Positions 15,996 to 25,869 of a stretch of 48,368 nt of DNA are shown here, in pieces. Below the pieces are notes generated by a model that was not told the DNA's origin, ran no database searches, and saw only the letters and a list, made by a program, of their open reading frames with translations. Source of the stretch: Legionellaceae bacterium. Its GTDB lineage: Bacteria; Pseudomonadota; Gammaproteobacteria; Legionellales; Legionellaceae. The number at the start of each line of letters is the position of its first letter. Position 1 is the stretch's first letter. A program made the translations under genes and the position numbers. The DNA lies in contig CANJHO010000007.1 in assembly GCA_947474165.1 (NCBI GenBank), positions 1 to 48,368 on the forward strand, in the 5' to 3' direction.

Positions 15996-16076
15996 CTTTG
16001 AGTTAAATTGTGTATATAATTTTAACACAAAGCTGCGCCATCTATCCGCGCTTTTATACCCCTGTTAACAGCTGCA

Positions 16077-16334
16077 GTGACCTTGGGTTTAGTCATGGCT
16101 GTTATAACAGTGGTACTTTTCATAATGGTACCGATTGTTGCAATCGCTAACCTTTTTTCTGATAACAAAAAAAATAATGATCATCATTGTCACCATGCTA
16201 AAGAAGAAGTTAGTGGATGCGATGCGGTAAAGGCATGTGCAGATGCTACCAGTTGGGCTTTCGAGCAAGCTAAAATTTGTTTTGATATGTCTGATGATAA
16301 TAGACAAGAGGATAGAGCAGCACTCGTTCGCTAA
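16077..16334 (+). CDS. Small membrane protein with Cys/His-rich tail, start uncertain
   Basis: This ORF of up to 85 aa is not recognised. One strong hydrophobic span (about residues 3-27, VMAVITVVLFIMVPIVAIANLF) is followed by a hydrophilic tail with DHHCHH and three further cysteines in a possible amphipathic helix. The GTG at 16077 and the ATG at 16095 both lack an SD. The frame is open upstream to 16026, so the true start could be non-canonical (CTG at 16062), or the gene may be the 3' remnant of something lost when the IS arrived. A TATAAT sits at 16015-16020 without a clear -35. Confidence 0.4.
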   Translation: MTLGLVMAVITVVLFIMVPIVAIANLFSDNKKNNDHHCHHAKEEVSGCDAVKACADATSWAFEQAKICFDMSDDNRQEDRAALVR

Positions 16335-16641
16335 CAGAAGAGTGCCATTTATTTAATAAGATCCGTAGCGCTTCTGATAATAAGATTAAAAGCTAAAAAA
16401 TAGCCTGCTCTGACGCTTAGAGATTTAAAATTTCTTAAGCAGTGCCTTGAACTCATAAACAGCACAGAAGCCACTATAATATTGGGATTCATGATTCAAA
16501 TAAAGATGATAAGCAAAAATTGAACTGCTTCGCGTTGGGTGAGGTGGGTTTATAAGCTGGCCGCATTAAATATATAGAACATTTGTAGGCTGGACCTCAG
16601 CCCAACAAGTGCTAGCTCCGTACTTAAACTCGTTGGGTCAG
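16335..16641. other. Non-coding, with small dispersed-type hairpins
   Basis: No gene is supported. Two overlapping hairpin-forming segments occur near the end: GGCTG/CAGCC at 16588-16602, and CCCAACAAGT (from 16601) with an imperfect partner ACTCGTTGGG ending at 16637. They look like remnants of intergenic repeat elements. Confidence 0.5.
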
Positions 16642-16793
16642 GGCCTAATGGTGCTGCCTTAAGCGTCTAGACCCCATAAAAGCCCGTCATTGCTTGCTTG
16701 GTGAGCAACCCAGAGTGCAGTGCTTCGAATCTCTGGATTGCTCACCAAGCTCGCAATGACGGTTAAAATAGCTTAAGCAAACGCTATTAGGCC
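16642..16793. repeat. Nested MITE-like inverted repeat element
   Basis: An outer inverted repeat (GGCCTAAT...CTTAAGC at 16642-16664 against its near complement at 16771-16793) encloses a 79-nt palindrome at 16684-16762. The palindrome starts CCGTCATTGC and ends GCAATGACGG, with inner arms CTTGGTGAGCAA and TTGCTCACCAAG. The whole unit is 152 bp with no ORF. The inner core resembles GTCATTGCGAGC-type intergenic repeats found in several intracellular bacteria, from memory. It is distinct in sequence from the repeats at 7-642. Confidence 0.8.
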
Positions 16794-16928
16794 AAGGCCA
16801 AACTTAAATCATTCATTTGCGATAGATACTTAATGCGGCTTGCTTAGTGCTATGGCCGCGGTACGAAGTCACTCTATTGGCTTTGCAAATACCAATTGTC
16901 AACACGCCTAACAAAATATAATTAAAAA

Positions 16929-16951
16929 AAAACCAGGAAATCCCTGGTTTT
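16929..16951 (-). terminator. Terminator of the alpha operon after rplQ
   Basis: AAAACCAGG (16929-16937) and CCTGGTTTT (16943-16951) form a perfect 9-bp stem with a 5-base loop. On the minus strand a run of nine T follows. It lies 14 bases after the rplQ stop and ends the whole minus-strand cluster. About 130 bp between this and the nested repeat hold nothing recognised. Confidence 0.92.
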
Positions 16952-16965
16952 AAAAAAAAACAAAG

Positions 16966-17349
16966 TTATTCAGAATGTTCTTCAGAAACTTTAGGCCTAT
17001 CAACTAATTCAACAATAGCCATTGGTGCATTATCGCCTACTCGATATCCACATTTTAAAACACGCACATAACCACCTGGACGTTCAACATAACGTGGACC
17101 TAAAGTCGTAAACAATTTACCCACAGCACTATCGGATCGTAATGTATCAAATGCATGTCGACGTGATGCCACAGAATCTTTTTTGCTAACAGTTATCAAA
17201 GGCTCTATATATCGACGTAACTCTTTGGCTTTTGCCAATGTCGTTTTAATAAGCTCATGTTCAATCAAAGACGTGCACATGTTAGAAAACATGGCCTTTC
17301 GATGACTGCTTGTTCGGCTAAAACTTCTGCCAATTTTACGGTGACGCAT
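16966..17349 (-). CDS. rplQ: 50S ribosomal protein L17
   Basis: 127 aa, the same length as in E. coli. The start [24 protein letters not shown] is typical and the core ends in [13 protein letters not shown]17 sits near the peptide exit tunnel rim. It is the last gene of the alpha operon, 87 bases after rpoA, and that gap carries TATAAT on the minus strand without a good -35. A strong terminator follows. Confidence 0.97.
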   Translation of the reverse strand: MRHRKIGRSFSRTSSHRKAMFSNMCTSLIEHELIKTTLAKAKELRRYIEPLITVSKKDSVASRRHAFDTLRSDSAVGKLFTTLGPRYVERPGGYVRVLKCGYRVGDNAPMAIVELVDRPKVSEEHSE

Positions 17350-17436
17350 GACTAAGACTCCTAAACGCTTATTAGTAATTATACAATAGTCACCTAAGTA
17401 AAATATTGAATATGATTAAACAAGCGGTATTATATG

Positions 17437-18429
17437 TTACTCGCCTAAATTTTCTGGCGGCCAATTCTCAAGCTTCATTCCCAAGGACAGTGATCTAGAC
17501 GCCAATACATCCTTGATTTCAGTCAATGATTTCTTACCTAAATTAGGTGTTTTTAACAATTCATTTTCAGACTTTTGAACCAAATCGCCGATAAAATAAA
17601 TATTTTCAGCCTTCAAGCAATTAGCTGAACGAACTGTTAATTCCAAATCATCAACCGGTCGTAATAAAACAGGATCAAAATCATTACGCTCTTTACTGTC
17701 CGTACGTGATTCCTCAAACTGCATATCAACAAAAGAATGCAATTGTCGCTGTAGAATACTAGCAGATATACGAATGGCTTCCTCTGGATCAATTGTACCA
17801 TTTGTTTGTAGTTCAATGGTTAATTTATCCAAATCGGTGCGGTTCTCAACGCGGGCATTATCGACAAAATAAGCAACTTTTTTAACAGGAGAAAAAGTAT
17901 TATCAATTTTAAGTATACCAACCGATTTTTGCTGAACATCTTCATCCAACAATCGAATAAATGTATCAGTTGAATGAAAACCAATTCCTTTTTCAACTTT
18001 TAATGTCATGTTAAATTTGCCATTCTCATTGAGATTTGCAATCACCAATTCAGGATTTAAAATTTCAACACCATGGGTTACCTTAATGTCTGCAGCGGTA
18101 ACCTGGCAAGGTCCTTGCTTACTTAAAGTAAGGGTTGCTTCATCACCAACAGTCATACGAATTGCAACATCTTTTAAATTAAGCAGAATGTTTACAACAT
18201 CCTCCTGAACCCCTTCAATGGTGCTGTATTCATGCAAAACACCATCAATAGTAGCCTCTGTGATCACACTTCCTGGCATAGAAGACATTAGAATACGTCT
18301 CAAAGCATTACCAAGTGTGTGACCAAAACCACGCTCAAGCGGTTCGAGAACAATACGAGAATGATTAGGTGTATCAGACTGAATCTTCAGAACTTTGGGT
18401 GTTAACATTTCATTAATATCAGTATACAT
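17437..18429 (-). CDS. rpoA: RNA polymerase alpha subunit
   Basis: 330 aa (E. coli 329). The N-terminal dimerisation domain (to about 235) contains [26 protein letters not shown], the beta/beta' assembly surface. An acidic/charged linker follows, then the C-terminal domain that contacts UP elements and activators ([29 protein letters not shown]...[13 protein letters not shown]). It lies 18 bases after rpsD. No oddity is seen. Confidence 0.98.
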   Translation of the reverse strand: MYTDINEMLTPKVLKIQSDTPNHSRIVLEPLERGFGHTLGNALRRILMSSMPGSVITEATIDGVLHEYSTIEGVQEDVVNILLNLKDVAIRMTVGDEATLTLSKQGPCQVTAADIKVTHGVEILNPELVIANLNENGKFNMTLKVEKGIGFHSTDTFIRLLDEDVQQKSVGILKIDNTFSPVKKVAYFVDNARVENRTDLDKLTIELQTNGTIDPEEAIRISASILQRQLHSFVDMQFEESRTDSKERNDFDPVLLRPVDDLELTVRSANCLKAENIYFIGDLVQKSENELLKTPNLGKKSLTEIKDVLASRSLSLGMKLENWPPENLGE

Positions 18430-18447
18430 TCGACTATGTCTCCGATT

Positions 18448-19068
18448 TTACTTAGAGTAAAGTTCTACAACCAAGTTAACGTTAAAATCAGCAGATAAGT
18501 CACTCAGCGTGGGTAATGCAGTAAACGTACCCTTGAATGTTCCCATATCTACAGTCAACCAATCACATGATCCGCGTTGCTCTGATAAGGCAACAGCAGC
18601 AATCACTCTGCCCTGGCTTTTTGCTTTTTGACGCACTGCAATCACATCACCTGATTTAACTAAAAAAGAGGCAATATTAACCAGTTTATCATTTACTAAA
18701 ATTGCTTTATGCGCAACAAGTTGACGAGCTTCAGAACGTGTACTTGCAAAGCCCATACGATACACAACATTATCAAGACGTCGCTCTAACAGCGCCATCA
18801 AATTTTCACCCGTGGATCCTTTTTGCTTTGCTGCCATTTTATAGTAGTTACTAAATTGTTTTTCCAACACACCATAAAAACGTCTAATTTTTTGCTTTTC
18901 ACGCAACTGAACACCATAATCACTTAAACGTGGGCGCTTATCTCCATGTTGGCCAGGTTGTTTCTCTGACTTGCATTTAGACTTATGATCTCGAACGCCA
19001 CTTTTTAATAGTAAATCAGTGCCTTCTCTACGTGACAATTTACATTTTGGACCAAGGTATCTAGCCAT
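18448..19068 (-). CDS. rpsD: 30S ribosomal protein S4
   Basis: 206 aa, as in E. coli. The N-terminal [24 protein letters not shown] and the [25 protein letters not shown] block are typical, and the S4 RNA-binding domain ([31 protein letters not shown]) is intact. S4 nucleates 16S assembly and in E. coli represses the alpha operon by binding the rpsM leader. Only two cysteines remain in the N-terminal domain, so this is the non-zinc form. Confidence 0.98.
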   Translation of the reverse strand: MARYLGPKCKLSRREGTDLLLKSGVRDHKSKCKSEKQPGQHGDKRPRLSDYGVQLREKQKIRRFYGVLEKQFSNYYKMAAKQKGSTGENLMALLERRLDNVVYRMGFASTRSEARQLVAHKAILVNDKLVNIASFLVKSGDVIAVRQKAKSQGRVIAAVALSEQRGSCDWLTVDMGTFKGTFTALPTLSDLSADFNVNLVVELYSK

Positions 19069-19084
19069 TACTCACTCCTGAATC

Positions 19085-19483
19085 TTATACACGGCGTTTT
19101 TTAGGCGCTTTACAACCGTTATGCGGTATACCTGTAACATCGGTAATTTCAACAATTTTAAACTCTTGTGAAATCAATTCGCGAATGGTTGATTCGCGAC
19201 CGGGTCCAGGACCATGAATAAATACTGCAACAGATTTCATACCGTACTCTTTAGCTACGGCTCCAGCACGCTCCGTTGCAATCTGTGCGGCATATGGCGT
19301 ACTTTTACGTGAACCCCTAAAACCAGAGCCACCCGAGGTTGCCCAACATAGAGCATTACCTTGTCTGTCTGTAAACGTCACAATGGTATTGTTAAAAGAA
19401 GCATGAACGTGAACGATACCATCGGTTACTACACGTTTAATTTTCTTTCTTACCTTTTGTTGTTTTGCTTTACTTATTGCCAT
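19085..19483 (-). CDS. rpsK: 30S ribosomal protein S11
   Basis: 132 aa (E. coli 129). It has the core [42 protein letters not shown] and the basic end [14 protein letters not shown]11 forms part of the platform near the mRNA exit. It lies between rpsM (21 bases) and rpsD (16 bases). Confidence 0.98.
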   Translation of the reverse strand: MAISKAKQQKVRKKIKRVVTDGIVHVHASFNNTIVTFTDRQGNALCWATSGGSGFRGSRKSTPYAAQIATERAGAVAKEYGMKSVAVFIHGPGPGRESTIRELISQEFKIVEITDVTGIPHNGCKAPKKRRV

Positions 19484-19504
19484 ATTAAATTCCTACATGA
19501 AAAA

Positions 19505-19861
19505 TCAACCGTTTGCGCCCTTACGACGACCTTTACGTGTCCTAGCATTTGTCTTTGTACGCTGACCCCGTAAAGGCAATCCGCGGCGATGCCTTAGACC
19601 GCGATAGCAGCCCAAATCCATCAGCCGCTTAATATTCATTGTAACAACACGGCGTAAATCACCCTCAACAGTCATCTTAGCAATTTCATTTCTAAGGAGC
19701 TCTAATTGAGCATCCGTCAGTTGAGATACCTTCATTGCCGGATCAACATTGATCTGCTGACACAGCTTTATTGATGTGGGCCTTCCAATACCGTAGATCG
19801 ATGTAAGCGCAATCACAACATGTTTGTTGTCCGCTATGTTAACACCTGCAATACGAGCCAT
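19505..19861 (-). CDS. rpsM: 30S ribosomal protein S13
   Basis: 118 aa (E. coli 118). It starts [25 protein letters not shown] and ends with the basic tail [15 protein letters not shown] that reaches the P-site tRNA. It is the first gene of the alpha operon. A promoter-like pair lies in the 79-base gap before it, where E. coli carries the S4-binding pseudoknot; a matching pseudoknot could not be confirmed by eye. Confidence 0.98.
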   Translation of the reverse strand: MARIAGVNIADNKHVVIALTSIYGIGRPTSIKLCQQINVDPAMKVSQLTDAQLELLRNEIAKMTVEGDLRRVVTMNIKRLMDLGCYRGLRHRRGLPLRGQRTKTNARTRKGRRKGANG

Positions 19862-19903
19862 AATTTCTCCGAACGTTATTTTGCTCTGCCAGAAAGGGAC
19901 AGA

Positions 19904-19932
19904 AGGATACTAGTTTTATCAACTAAAATCAA
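19904..19932 (-). promoter_or_regulatory. Possible promoter of the alpha operon
   Basis: On the minus strand TTGATT (19932-19927) and TATCCT (19909-19904) are 17 bases apart, in the gap between rpmJ and rpsM. The -10 is imperfect. If used, the leader would be about 36 bases. Confidence 0.4.
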
Positions 19933-19940
19933 GTAAGTTT

Positions 19941-20054
19941 TTAGCCTTGCCGTTGTTTATGCCGCGCATCTTTACAAATAACACGTATAGTTCCACTACG
20001 TTTTATAATTTTGCAATTACGGCAAATACGTTTTACTGATGCTCTAACTTTCAT
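19941..20054 (-). CDS. rpmJ: 50S ribosomal protein L36
   Basis: This 37-aa ORF is on the minus strand. It starts [20 protein letters not shown] and ends with the C...H zinc site [13 protein letters not shown]. The zinc ligands (CxxC, then C and H) are present, so it is the zinc-containing type. It lies between secY (55 bases) and rpsM (79 bases), its normal place. Confidence 0.96.
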   Translation of the reverse strand: MKVRASVKRICRNCKIIKRSGTIRVICKDARHKQRQG

Positions 20055-20109
20055 TACTAACTCCAATAATCATCATAAAAGGAACCTCCAGCTAAGGAAA
20101 TCCCTGCAA

Positions 20110-21444
20110 TCACAACAGGCCTGGCATTTTTGTTCCCTTAAAATTGGCCTTTTTCATCAATGAATCATATTGTTGAGTCATCAAATGGGCCTGAATTTGA
20201 GCCACAAAATCCATGATTACAACAACAATAATAAGTAATGAGGTTCCACCGAAATAAAATGGAACATGCCACGTATACATCATGATTTGTGGTAAAAGAC
20301 ACACAAGCACTAAATAAAGAGAACCTACTAGCGTTAATCTAGTCATGACCGTGTCAATATAACGTGAAGTCTGCTCACCAGGTCTAATTCCGGGAATATA
20401 TGCACCTGATTTTTTTAAATTATCAGCTGTGTCCTTTGGATTGAAGACAAGGGCCGTGTAAAAAAACGCAAAAAACAGGATTGCCACTGCATAAACAATT
20501 AGGTACAGGGGTTGTCCTGGGGACAATGCCATACCAATATCAGCCAACCAATCCATGCCTTTCCCATGTGAAAAAAACTGGGCCAATGTAGCAGGTAATA
20601 AGATAATACTGGATGCAAAAATAGGTGGTATAACACCAGCCATATTAATTTTCAAGGGTAGATGGCTCGTCTGAGCCGCATATACTTTTCTACCTTGCGT
20701 TCTTTGTGCATAATTAACACGGATACGTCGTTGTCCACGTTCCATAAAGACGACAAAACCGGTTACAAGAATGACTATAATTGCGATTAATAACATCGTT
20801 AAGGCTTGCATTTGACCTTCCTTAACTTGTTGAAACAAGGAAGCCAGTGCATTCGGCATGCTAGAAACTATTCCTGAAAAAATAATCAATGAAATGCCAT
20901 TACCTACACCTTTCTCTGTGATTTGTTCCCCTAACCACATCAGGAACATTGTGCCTGTTACCAGGGTCACAACCGCAGTAAAATAAAAGACCATGTCAGG
21001 TTGCAGAGCAATCTGCTGTCCTGCTAACCAGCGAGCCATCCCTAAAGATTGAAAAATAGACAGTACGAGCGTCAGATAGCGTGTATATTGATTTATTTTC
21101 CTACGTCCAGACTCGCCCTCTTTCTTAAGCTGTTCTAAAGAAGGGACAACCACTGTAAACAACTGTATCATGATGGACGCAGAGATATAGGGCATTATTC
21201 CAATTGCAAATACAGTAACACGAGACAAAGCGCCACCAGAAAACATATTAAATAAACCAAAAATTGTATTTTGTTGCTCACTAAAAAAGTTAGCCAATTT
21301 CTGTGGGTCTAACCCAGGTACAGGTATATGTGCCCCTAATCGATAGACTAAAATCCCTATTACGACGAACAATATTCTAGATTTAAGTTCAGCCAAACCA
21401 TTAGTGGTTTGACCTGGTAATTGTTTCTGGCTCTTCATTGTCAC
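20110..21444 (-). CDS. secY: Protein translocase channel subunit SecY
   Basis: 444 aa (E. coli 443), with ten hydrophobic spans, forming the SecYEG channel with SecE (encoded at 46409-46780). The plug region follows [13 protein letters not shown], and the cytosolic loop [34 protein letters not shown] is typical. The start overlaps the rplO stop by four bases. It is the last large gene of the spc operon. Confidence 0.98.
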   Translation of the reverse strand: MTMKSQKQLPGQTTNGLAELKSRILFVVIGILVYRLGAHIPVPGLDPQKLANFFSEQQNTIFGLFNMFSGGALSRVTVFAIGIMPYISASIMIQLFTVVVPSLEQLKKEGESGRRKINQYTRYLTLVLSIFQSLGMARWLAGQQIALQPDMVFYFTAVVTLVTGTMFLMWLGEQITEKGVGNGISLIIFSGIVSSMPNALASLFQQVKEGQMQALTMLLIAIIVILVTGFVVFMERGQRRIRVNYAQRTQGRKVYAAQTSHLPLKINMAGVIPPIFASSIILLPATLAQFFSHGKGMDWLADIGMALSPGQPLYLIVYAVAILFFAFFYTALVFNPKDTADNLKKSGAYIPGIRPGEQTSRYIDTVMTRLTLVGSLYLVLVCLLPQIMMYTWHVPFYFGGTSLLIIVVVIMDFVAQIQAHLMTQQYDSLMKKANFKGTKMPGLL

Positions 21445-21875
21445 GCTTCTACGCTTCCACCAAGATCTTCAATCATTTTCCTTGCGCCCTTTGTTAAACG
21501 CAAACCTTTCAATTTAATCGCTGTAGTCAATTCCCCTGAAAGGATAACTTTCACCTCTCGAATTGATTTTCGAACTAAACCTGCAGACTTCAATACCTCA
21601 ATATCAATTACTGTGGCCTTTAATTTAGCTAATTCACTCAGGTTAACCTCATCAATGGTCTTAGAAACACGAGATTTAAAACCCATTTTAGGTAGTCTGC
21701 GCTGAATTGGCATCTGACCACCTTCAAAATTAATTTTGTGGTATCCACCAGCACGTGCCTTTTGACCTTTATGTCCTTTACCACTTGTCTTACCAAGGCC
21801 TGAACCAATACCACGACCCAAGCGCTTTTTGCTGTGTCTAGATCCTAGATCAGGAGATAGCGTATTTAAATTCAT
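21441..21875 (-). CDS. rplO: 50S ribosomal protein L15
   Basis: 144 aa, as in E. coli. It starts [39 protein letters not shown], the Gly/Lys-rich extension that penetrates 23S rRNA. The ATG at 21875 overlaps the rpmD stop by one base (TAATG), with AGGAG eight bases before it. The in-frame ATG at 21884 lies too close to that SD and is rejected. Confidence 0.97.
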   Translation of the reverse strand: MNLNTLSPDLGSRHSKKRLGRGIGSGLGKTSGKGHKGQKARAGGYHKINFEGGQMPIQRRLPKMGFKSRVSKTIDEVNLSELAKLKATVIDIEVLKSAGLVRKSIREVKVILSGELTTAIKLKGLRLTKGARKMIEDLGGSVEA

Positions 21876-22066
21876 TATGCACACTCCTCTACATTGACCA
21901 GGTAATATATGGTATTGATTAATCCACGAATCGCTGGCGTATCTTGATGAACAACCTCGGTATTAATTTTTCGTAAACCCAGTTGTTGCGCTACATGCTT
22001 ATGTTTAGGTAATCGACCAATGAGGCTCTTAACTAACTTTATTTTAATTTTGTTATTCATGATCAT
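21875..22066 (-). CDS. rpmD: 50S ribosomal protein L30
   Basis: 63 aa (E. coli 59). It has the ferredoxin-like L30 core [28 protein letters not shown]...[24 protein letters not shown]. It overlaps rpsE by four bases and rplO by one base, so the three are translationally coupled. Confidence 0.96.
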   Translation of the reverse strand: MIMNNKIKIKLVKSLIGRLPKHKHVAQQLGLRKINTEVVHQDTPAIRGLINTIYYLVNVEECA

Positions 22067-22569
22067 CCTGCCATTACTTCAGCAACTGATTTGCCACGTT
22101 TAGCAGCCACATAATCAGGTGTGCCAATATTAGTCAACGCTCCAATTGTTGCGCGAACAATATTGCTTGGGTTAGTCGAACCAATACTTTTAGCAAGGAT
22201 ATTATGTACACCCAGCACTTCAAGTACTGCTCTCATGGCACCACCAGCAATAATCCCTGTACCATCACTTGCAGGTTTCATGAAAACCTTTGAGGCACCA
22301 TAATTCCATGAAATTTCATGATGTATGGTATGTCCAGCCAATGGAACATATACTAGGTTTTTGCGTGCTTGATCCATGGCTTTCTGGATAGCAATTGGCA
22401 CTTCTCGTGCTTTACCACGTCCAAAGCCGACCTTTCCCTTACCATCGCCAACCACGACTAGAACTGCAAATCCGAATACACGTCCACCCTTAACTACCTT
22501 TGCAGTACGATTCACGGATACTAATTTTTCTTGATACCCGTCAGTTTTTGTTGATTCATCAAATGACAT
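22063..22569 (-). CDS. rpsE: 30S ribosomal protein S5
   Basis: 168 aa (E. coli 167). It has the double-stranded-RNA-like N domain ([43 protein letters not shown]) and the C domain ending in [13 protein letters not shown]5 shapes the mRNA entry channel. The loop around VVKGGR, where spectinomycin-resistance changes map in other species, looks wild type. Confidence 0.98.
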   Translation of the reverse strand: MSFDESTKTDGYQEKLVSVNRTAKVVKGGRVFGFAVLVVVGDGKGKVGFGRGKAREVPIAIQKAMDQARKNLVYVPLAGHTIHHEISWNYGASKVFMKPASDGTGIIAGGAMRAVLEVLGVHNILAKSIGSTNPSNIVRATIGALTNIGTPDYVAAKRGKSVAEVMAG

Positions 22570-22578
22570 AACCGTTCC

Positions 22579-22935
22579 TTAAAAATTCAAACCAGCTTCG
22601 CGGGCACCTTCAGCCAAAGCTTTGACGCGACCATGGTATTTATAGCCAGCTCTATCAAACGCCACATCAGTAAGGTTCTTTTCCTTTGCGCGCTTCGCAA
22701 GTAATATACCAACTTGTTGAGCTTGTTCGGACTTATTACCCTTCAATGTTACTTTTAATTCTTTGTCCAAGGTTGATGCAGATACAATCACTTGATCACC
22801 CTGTTCTCCTGGAACGATAATCTGAGAATATATATGAGTACCACTTCGGTATACCGTTAAACGCGCGCGTTTAGAGTAACGTATTATGGCTTTTGTCTTA
22901 AGACCACGTCGATTCCGAGCTTGTTGTTTATTCAT
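22579..22935 (-). CDS. rplR: 50S ribosomal protein L18
   Basis: 118 aa (E. coli 117). It has the 5S rRNA-binding core ARLTVYRSGTHIYSQIIVPGEQGDQVIVSAST and the ending FDRAGYKYHGRVKALAEGAREAGLNF. It sits ten bases after rplF and nine before rpsE. Confidence 0.98.
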   Translation of the reverse strand: MNKQQARNRRGLKTKAIIRYSKRARLTVYRSGTHIYSQIIVPGEQGDQVIVSASTLDKELKVTLKGNKSEQAQQVGILLAKRAKEKNLTDVAFDRAGYKYHGRVKALAEGAREAGLNF

Positions 22936-22945
22936 AATCTACACC

Positions 22946-23488
22946 CTATTTCTTTTTGGCTTCTTTACGCGCGATAACTTCACCAGCGTACTTAACGCCT
23001 TTACCCTTATATGGTTCCGGCGGACGAAACGCACGAATTTCCGAGGCAACCTGACCTATCAGTTGCTTATCGATTCCTTTTAGTATAATCGTTGTATTAT
23101 TAGGCGTTTCAACATTAACACCTTCAGGCAGGTCATATTCAATCCCGTGTGAGAAACCGAGCGACAATGATACTGACTTACCTTTGGCCTGCGCCCTATA
23201 TCCAACTCCGACCAATTCTAGTGTTACATCAAACCCATGGGTAACACCACGAATCATATTTTGTACCAAAGCACGTACCGTACCTGCTTGAGCCCAGGCA
23301 TTGGGATCGTTAGAGGCAGGTTTAAAAATAATTTGGTTAGCGTTCGTTTCACATTTGCTAACAGAAACCAACTTATTACAATGCTGGGTTAATGTTCCTT
23401 TTGGCCCTTTTATCGTTACTGTTTCCTTGCCAATTGAAAGTTCAACATTAGGAGGCAATATAATTGGGGCTTTAGCTACTCTAGACAT
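22946..23488 (-). CDS. rplF: 50S ribosomal protein L6
   Basis: 180 aa (E. coli 177), with two repeated L6 domains. The C-terminal signature PEPYKGKGVKYAGEVIARKEAKKK is complete. L6 lies near the sarcin-ricin loop where EF-G and EF-Tu dock. It is 17 bases after rpsH. Confidence 0.98.
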   Translation of the reverse strand: MSRVAKAPIILPPNVELSIGKETVTIKGPKGTLTQHCNKLVSVSKCETNANQIIFKPASNDPNAWAQAGTVRALVQNMIRGVTHGFDVTLELVGVGYRAQAKGKSVSLSLGFSHGIEYDLPEGVNVETPNNTTIILKGIDKQLIGQVASEIRAFRPPEPYKGKGVKYAGEVIARKEAKKK

Positions 23489-23505
23489 ATCTATCCTCTT
23501 TCGTA

Positions 23506-23901
23506 TTACGCAACTTCACAAATTACTTCGCCGCCAACACCGTCAGCTCGTGCTTTAATATGGGTCATAACACCCTTGGATGTGGATACAATTGCAACAC
23601 CAAATCCAGCAACCGAGCTCAGATCCTTTGCTGACTTGTAAATTCGCAAACCAGGTCGGCTGATCCGCTTGATTTTTTCAATGACTGGACGACCATGATA
23701 ATATTTAAGGCCAAGAGTAATTGATTTTAAATTGTTATCAAGGGATTCTACAGTAAAGTCAGATATAAAACCTTCTTCCTTTAGGACCCTTGCAATTTCA
23801 ACTTTTAAGGTTGAGGAAATAAATTTGACTTGCTGATGTTTTGCTTGTTGACCATTTCTAATTCTAGTCAGCATATCAGCAACTGGATCGTGCATACTCA
23901 C
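23506..23901 (-). CDS. rpsH: 30S ribosomal protein S8
   Basis: 131 aa (E. coli 130). It starts [25 protein letters not shown] and ends [23 protein letters not shown]8 is a primary 16S binder and in E. coli represses the spc operon by binding near rplE. It is 25 bases after rpsN. Confidence 0.98.
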   Translation of the reverse strand: MSMHDPVADMLTRIRNGQQAKHQQVKFISSTLKVEIARVLKEEGFISDFTVESLDNNLKSITLGLKYYHGRPVIEKIKRISRPGLRIYKSAKDLSSVAGFGVAIVSTSKGVMTHIKARADGVGGEVICEVA

Positions 23902-23926
23902 AGTCGTTCTCCAATATATATAAGGT

Positions 23927-24229
23927 TTACCAGCTAGACTTTCTTCCGCCAGTGACGTTTCCAGTCATTAACTGTTCGCGCAAACAAATTCTGCATAGTC
24001 CAAATTTACGATAGACTGCATGCACTCGGCCACACTGTTGACAGCGGGTACTATGCCGAACAGGATTTGAATTAACTGGCAGTTTCGCTAATTTATGTTG
24101 AGCTGCCATTATCACATCAAAGTCTGTGGAAGACTTAATGGTTTCCTTAAGTTCGGCCCGTCGAGTTTTAAATTTCTCGACCAGAAGGCCTTTTTTATTT
24201 TCACGTGCAATCATCGATTTTTTAGCCAC
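23927..24229 (-). CDS. rpsN: 30S ribosomal protein S14, long form with zinc cysteines
   Basis: 100 aa, the long form (E. coli 101), but it keeps CQQC and CRIC (C-x2-C-x12-C-x2-C), the zinc ribbon otherwise typical of the short 61-aa S14. E. coli S14 has lost these cysteines. The C-terminal end [11 protein letters not shown] is typical. So zinc binding is likely although length is of the C-minus type. Normal place, between rplE and rpsH. Confidence 0.97.
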   Translation of the reverse strand: MAKKSMIARENKKGLLVEKFKTRRAELKETIKSSTDFDVIMAAQHKLAKLPVNSNPVRHSTRCQQCGRVHAVYRKFGLCRICLREQLMTGNVTGGRKSSW

Positions 24230-24243
24230 AGTTCTTACCCTTC

Positions 24244-24795
24244 TTAGTTTCTGTTTCTATCTTTCAATGGAAGGTTAAATGCTTCTAATAAAGCCTTCGC
24301 TTCCTCATTTGTTTTAGCACTGGTAGTTATGCATATATCCAATCCACGTATCACGTCAATTTTATCAAAATCTATCTCTGGGAATACGATCTGCTCGTGA
24401 ATACCCATACTATAATTTCCAGTACCATCAAAAGATTTAGGATTTAAACCTCGAAAATCCCGTACACGTGGTAACGTAATAGTAACCAGACGATCTAAAA
24501 ACTCATACATGCGATCTTTTCGTAGTGTGACTTTACAGCCTATAGGCCATTCCTCACGAATTTTAAACCCGGCTATTGATTTCTTCGCAAGGGTCACTAC
24601 TGGCTTTTGGCCTGCAATTCGCGTCATGTCATCCAATGCAAAATTCATGACCTTTTTATCACCAACTGCTTCACCAACACCCATATTTAAGGTGATTTTT
24701 TGGATTTTTGGCACCTGCATTACGCTTTTGTAGCCAAATTTCTTCATCATCATTTCAACGATGTCTTTTCTATAAAACTCTTTAAGTCTAGCCAT
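24244..24795 (-). CDS. rplE: 50S ribosomal protein L5
   Basis: 183 aa (E. coli 179). The core is [27 protein letters not shown] and [29 protein letters not shown]5 binds 5S rRNA and contacts P-site tRNA. The ATG at 24795 (MARLKEFY) is chosen over the GTG at 24804 because it aligns with other L5 starts and has AGGTG at good spacing. Confidence 0.98.
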   Translation of the reverse strand: MARLKEFYRKDIVEMMMKKFGYKSVMQVPKIQKITLNMGVGEAVGDKKVMNFALDDMTRIAGQKPVVTLAKKSIAGFKIREEWPIGCKVTLRKDRMYEFLDRLVTITLPRVRDFRGLNPKSFDGTGNYSMGIHEQIVFPEIDFDKIDVIRGLDICITTSAKTNEEAKALLEAFNLPLKDRNRN

Positions 24796-24808
24796 TTCAA
24801 TCACCTAA

Positions 24809-25144
24809 TTAGACAAGGTCAACGATTTCATTATTTGACTTGAAATACCGAACCTTGAGCGTATTACCTTCTTTCTCAAGAAATTTAAACCCAACCTTAT
24901 CTGCTTTTTTGGTTGCTGGGTTATAAAGAGCCACGTTAGAAACATGAAGCGGCGCTTCTTTAGAAACAATTCCACCTCTTTCTTCGAGCTGCGGGTTTGG
25001 TTTTACGTGCTTTTTCATTAAATTTGCACCCTCAACCACAACCTTTGATAAAGTTCCAGTAATAACACGTAGCACTTTACCAATATGACCCTTACTTTTT
25101 CCAGCAATAACGATAACGGTATCACCTGATTTTATGCGTTTCAT
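24809..25144 (-). CDS. rplX: 50S ribosomal protein L24
   Basis: 111 aa (E. coli 104). The KOW motif ([23 protein letters not shown]) is at the N-terminus, followed by [37 protein letters not shown]. It is an assembly initiator of the 50S subunit, lying 12 bases after rplN. Confidence 0.98.
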   Translation of the reverse strand: MKRIKSGDTVIVIAGKSKGHIGKVLRVITGTLSKVVVEGANLMKKHVKPNPQLEERGGIVSKEAPLHVSNVALYNPATKKADKVGFKFLEKEGNTLKVRYFKSNNEIVDLV

Positions 25145-25156
25145 ATCTAATCCTTC

Positions 25157-25522
25157 TTACAATACTTCGGCAGCCAGAGAGATGATCTTCATAAATCGCT
25201 CTCTTAACTCACGAGTCACTGGACCAAAGATCCGAGTTCCGATGGGTTCATTTTGGTTGTTTAAAAGTACCGCTGCATTTCCATCAAAACGAATCAGCGA
25301 GCCATCATCACGACGCACCCCTTTGCTTGTGCGAACAACAACAGCATTCATCACAGAGCCCTTTTTGACTTTGCTACGCGGTATTGCATCTTTAATGCTG
25401 ACCTTAATCACATCACCAACGCGTGCATAGCGTCTATGTGATCCACCAAGCACCTTGATACACATCACTTTGCGGGCACCACTGTTATCAGCAACTTCGA
25501 GCACCGTCTGCATTTGTATCAT
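25157..25522 (-). CDS. rplN: 50S ribosomal protein L14
   Basis: 121 aa (E. coli 123). It starts [27 protein letters not shown] and ends [23 protein letters not shown]14 forms an intersubunit bridge and is the docking site of RsfS. It is the first gene of the spc operon, preceded by the only sizeable gap (86 bases) in the S10-spc block, which carries an extended -10 promoter. Confidence 0.98.
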   Translation of the reverse strand: MIQMQTVLEVADNSGARKVMCIKVLGGSHRRYARVGDVIKVSIKDAIPRSKVKKGSVMNAVVVRTSKGVRRDDGSLIRFDGNAAVLLNNQNEPIGTRIFGPVTRELRERFMKIISLAAEVL

Positions 25523-25563
25523 TATTATCTCCAGCTCTAAATTCGACCAGAAAAAGGCTGCTA

Positions 25564-25572
25564 ATTATATCA
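25564..25572 (-). promoter_or_regulatory. Extended -10 promoter of the spc operon
   Basis: On the minus strand TGATATAAT (25572-25564) is a perfect extended -10 (TGnTATAAT). No good -35 is visible at 17 bases, as often with extended -10 promoters. It lies in the rpsQ-rplN gap, the place of the E. coli spc promoter, about 35 bases of leader before rplN. Confidence 0.6.
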
Positions 25573-25608
25573 GCCATCCTGGTATTTTAAAAGTAAATCT
25601 ACACGAAA

Positions 25609-25869
25609 TCAGGAAATTACTTCAACAAGTACCCAGGTTTTCGTTTTAGAAAGTGGTCTGGATTCACGAATTTTCACTGTATTCCCAATTTTACATACTT
25701 GATTTTCATCATGAGCATGCAGTTTGGTTCTTCGTCTCATTATTTTCCCATATTTGGGATGCTTAACAGTCCGCTCTACAACCACAACAATCGTCTTCTG
25801 CATTTTATCGCTAACGACTTTGCCAACCACTGTTCTGCCATTTGCTTCACTAACGTCACTATTCGACAT
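25609..25869 (-). CDS. rpsQ: 30S ribosomal protein S17
   Basis: 86 aa (E. coli 84). The OB-fold core is [40 protein letters not shown] and the ending is [20 protein letters not shown]. It overlaps the end of rpmC by 11 bases. It is the last gene of the S10 operon. Confidence 0.98.
   Translation of the reverse strand: MSNSDVSEANGRTVVGKVVSDKMQKTIVVVVERTVKHPKYGKIMRRRTKLHAHDENQVCKIGNTVKIRESRPLSKTKTWVLVEVIS

Noticed and set aside
12819-16066. Possible IS21 terminal repeats: AACAGGTTATAAAA at 12819 and an inverted AACAGGGGTATAAAA at 16052-16066
   Set aside because: It needs a gap and a substitution, is AT-rich, lacks the usual TG...CA ends and shows no flanking target duplication. Could be chance.
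16684-16762. tRNA- or sRNA-like gene
   Set aside because: It is a near-perfect palindrome without cloverleaf arms or promoter; a repeat element explains it better.
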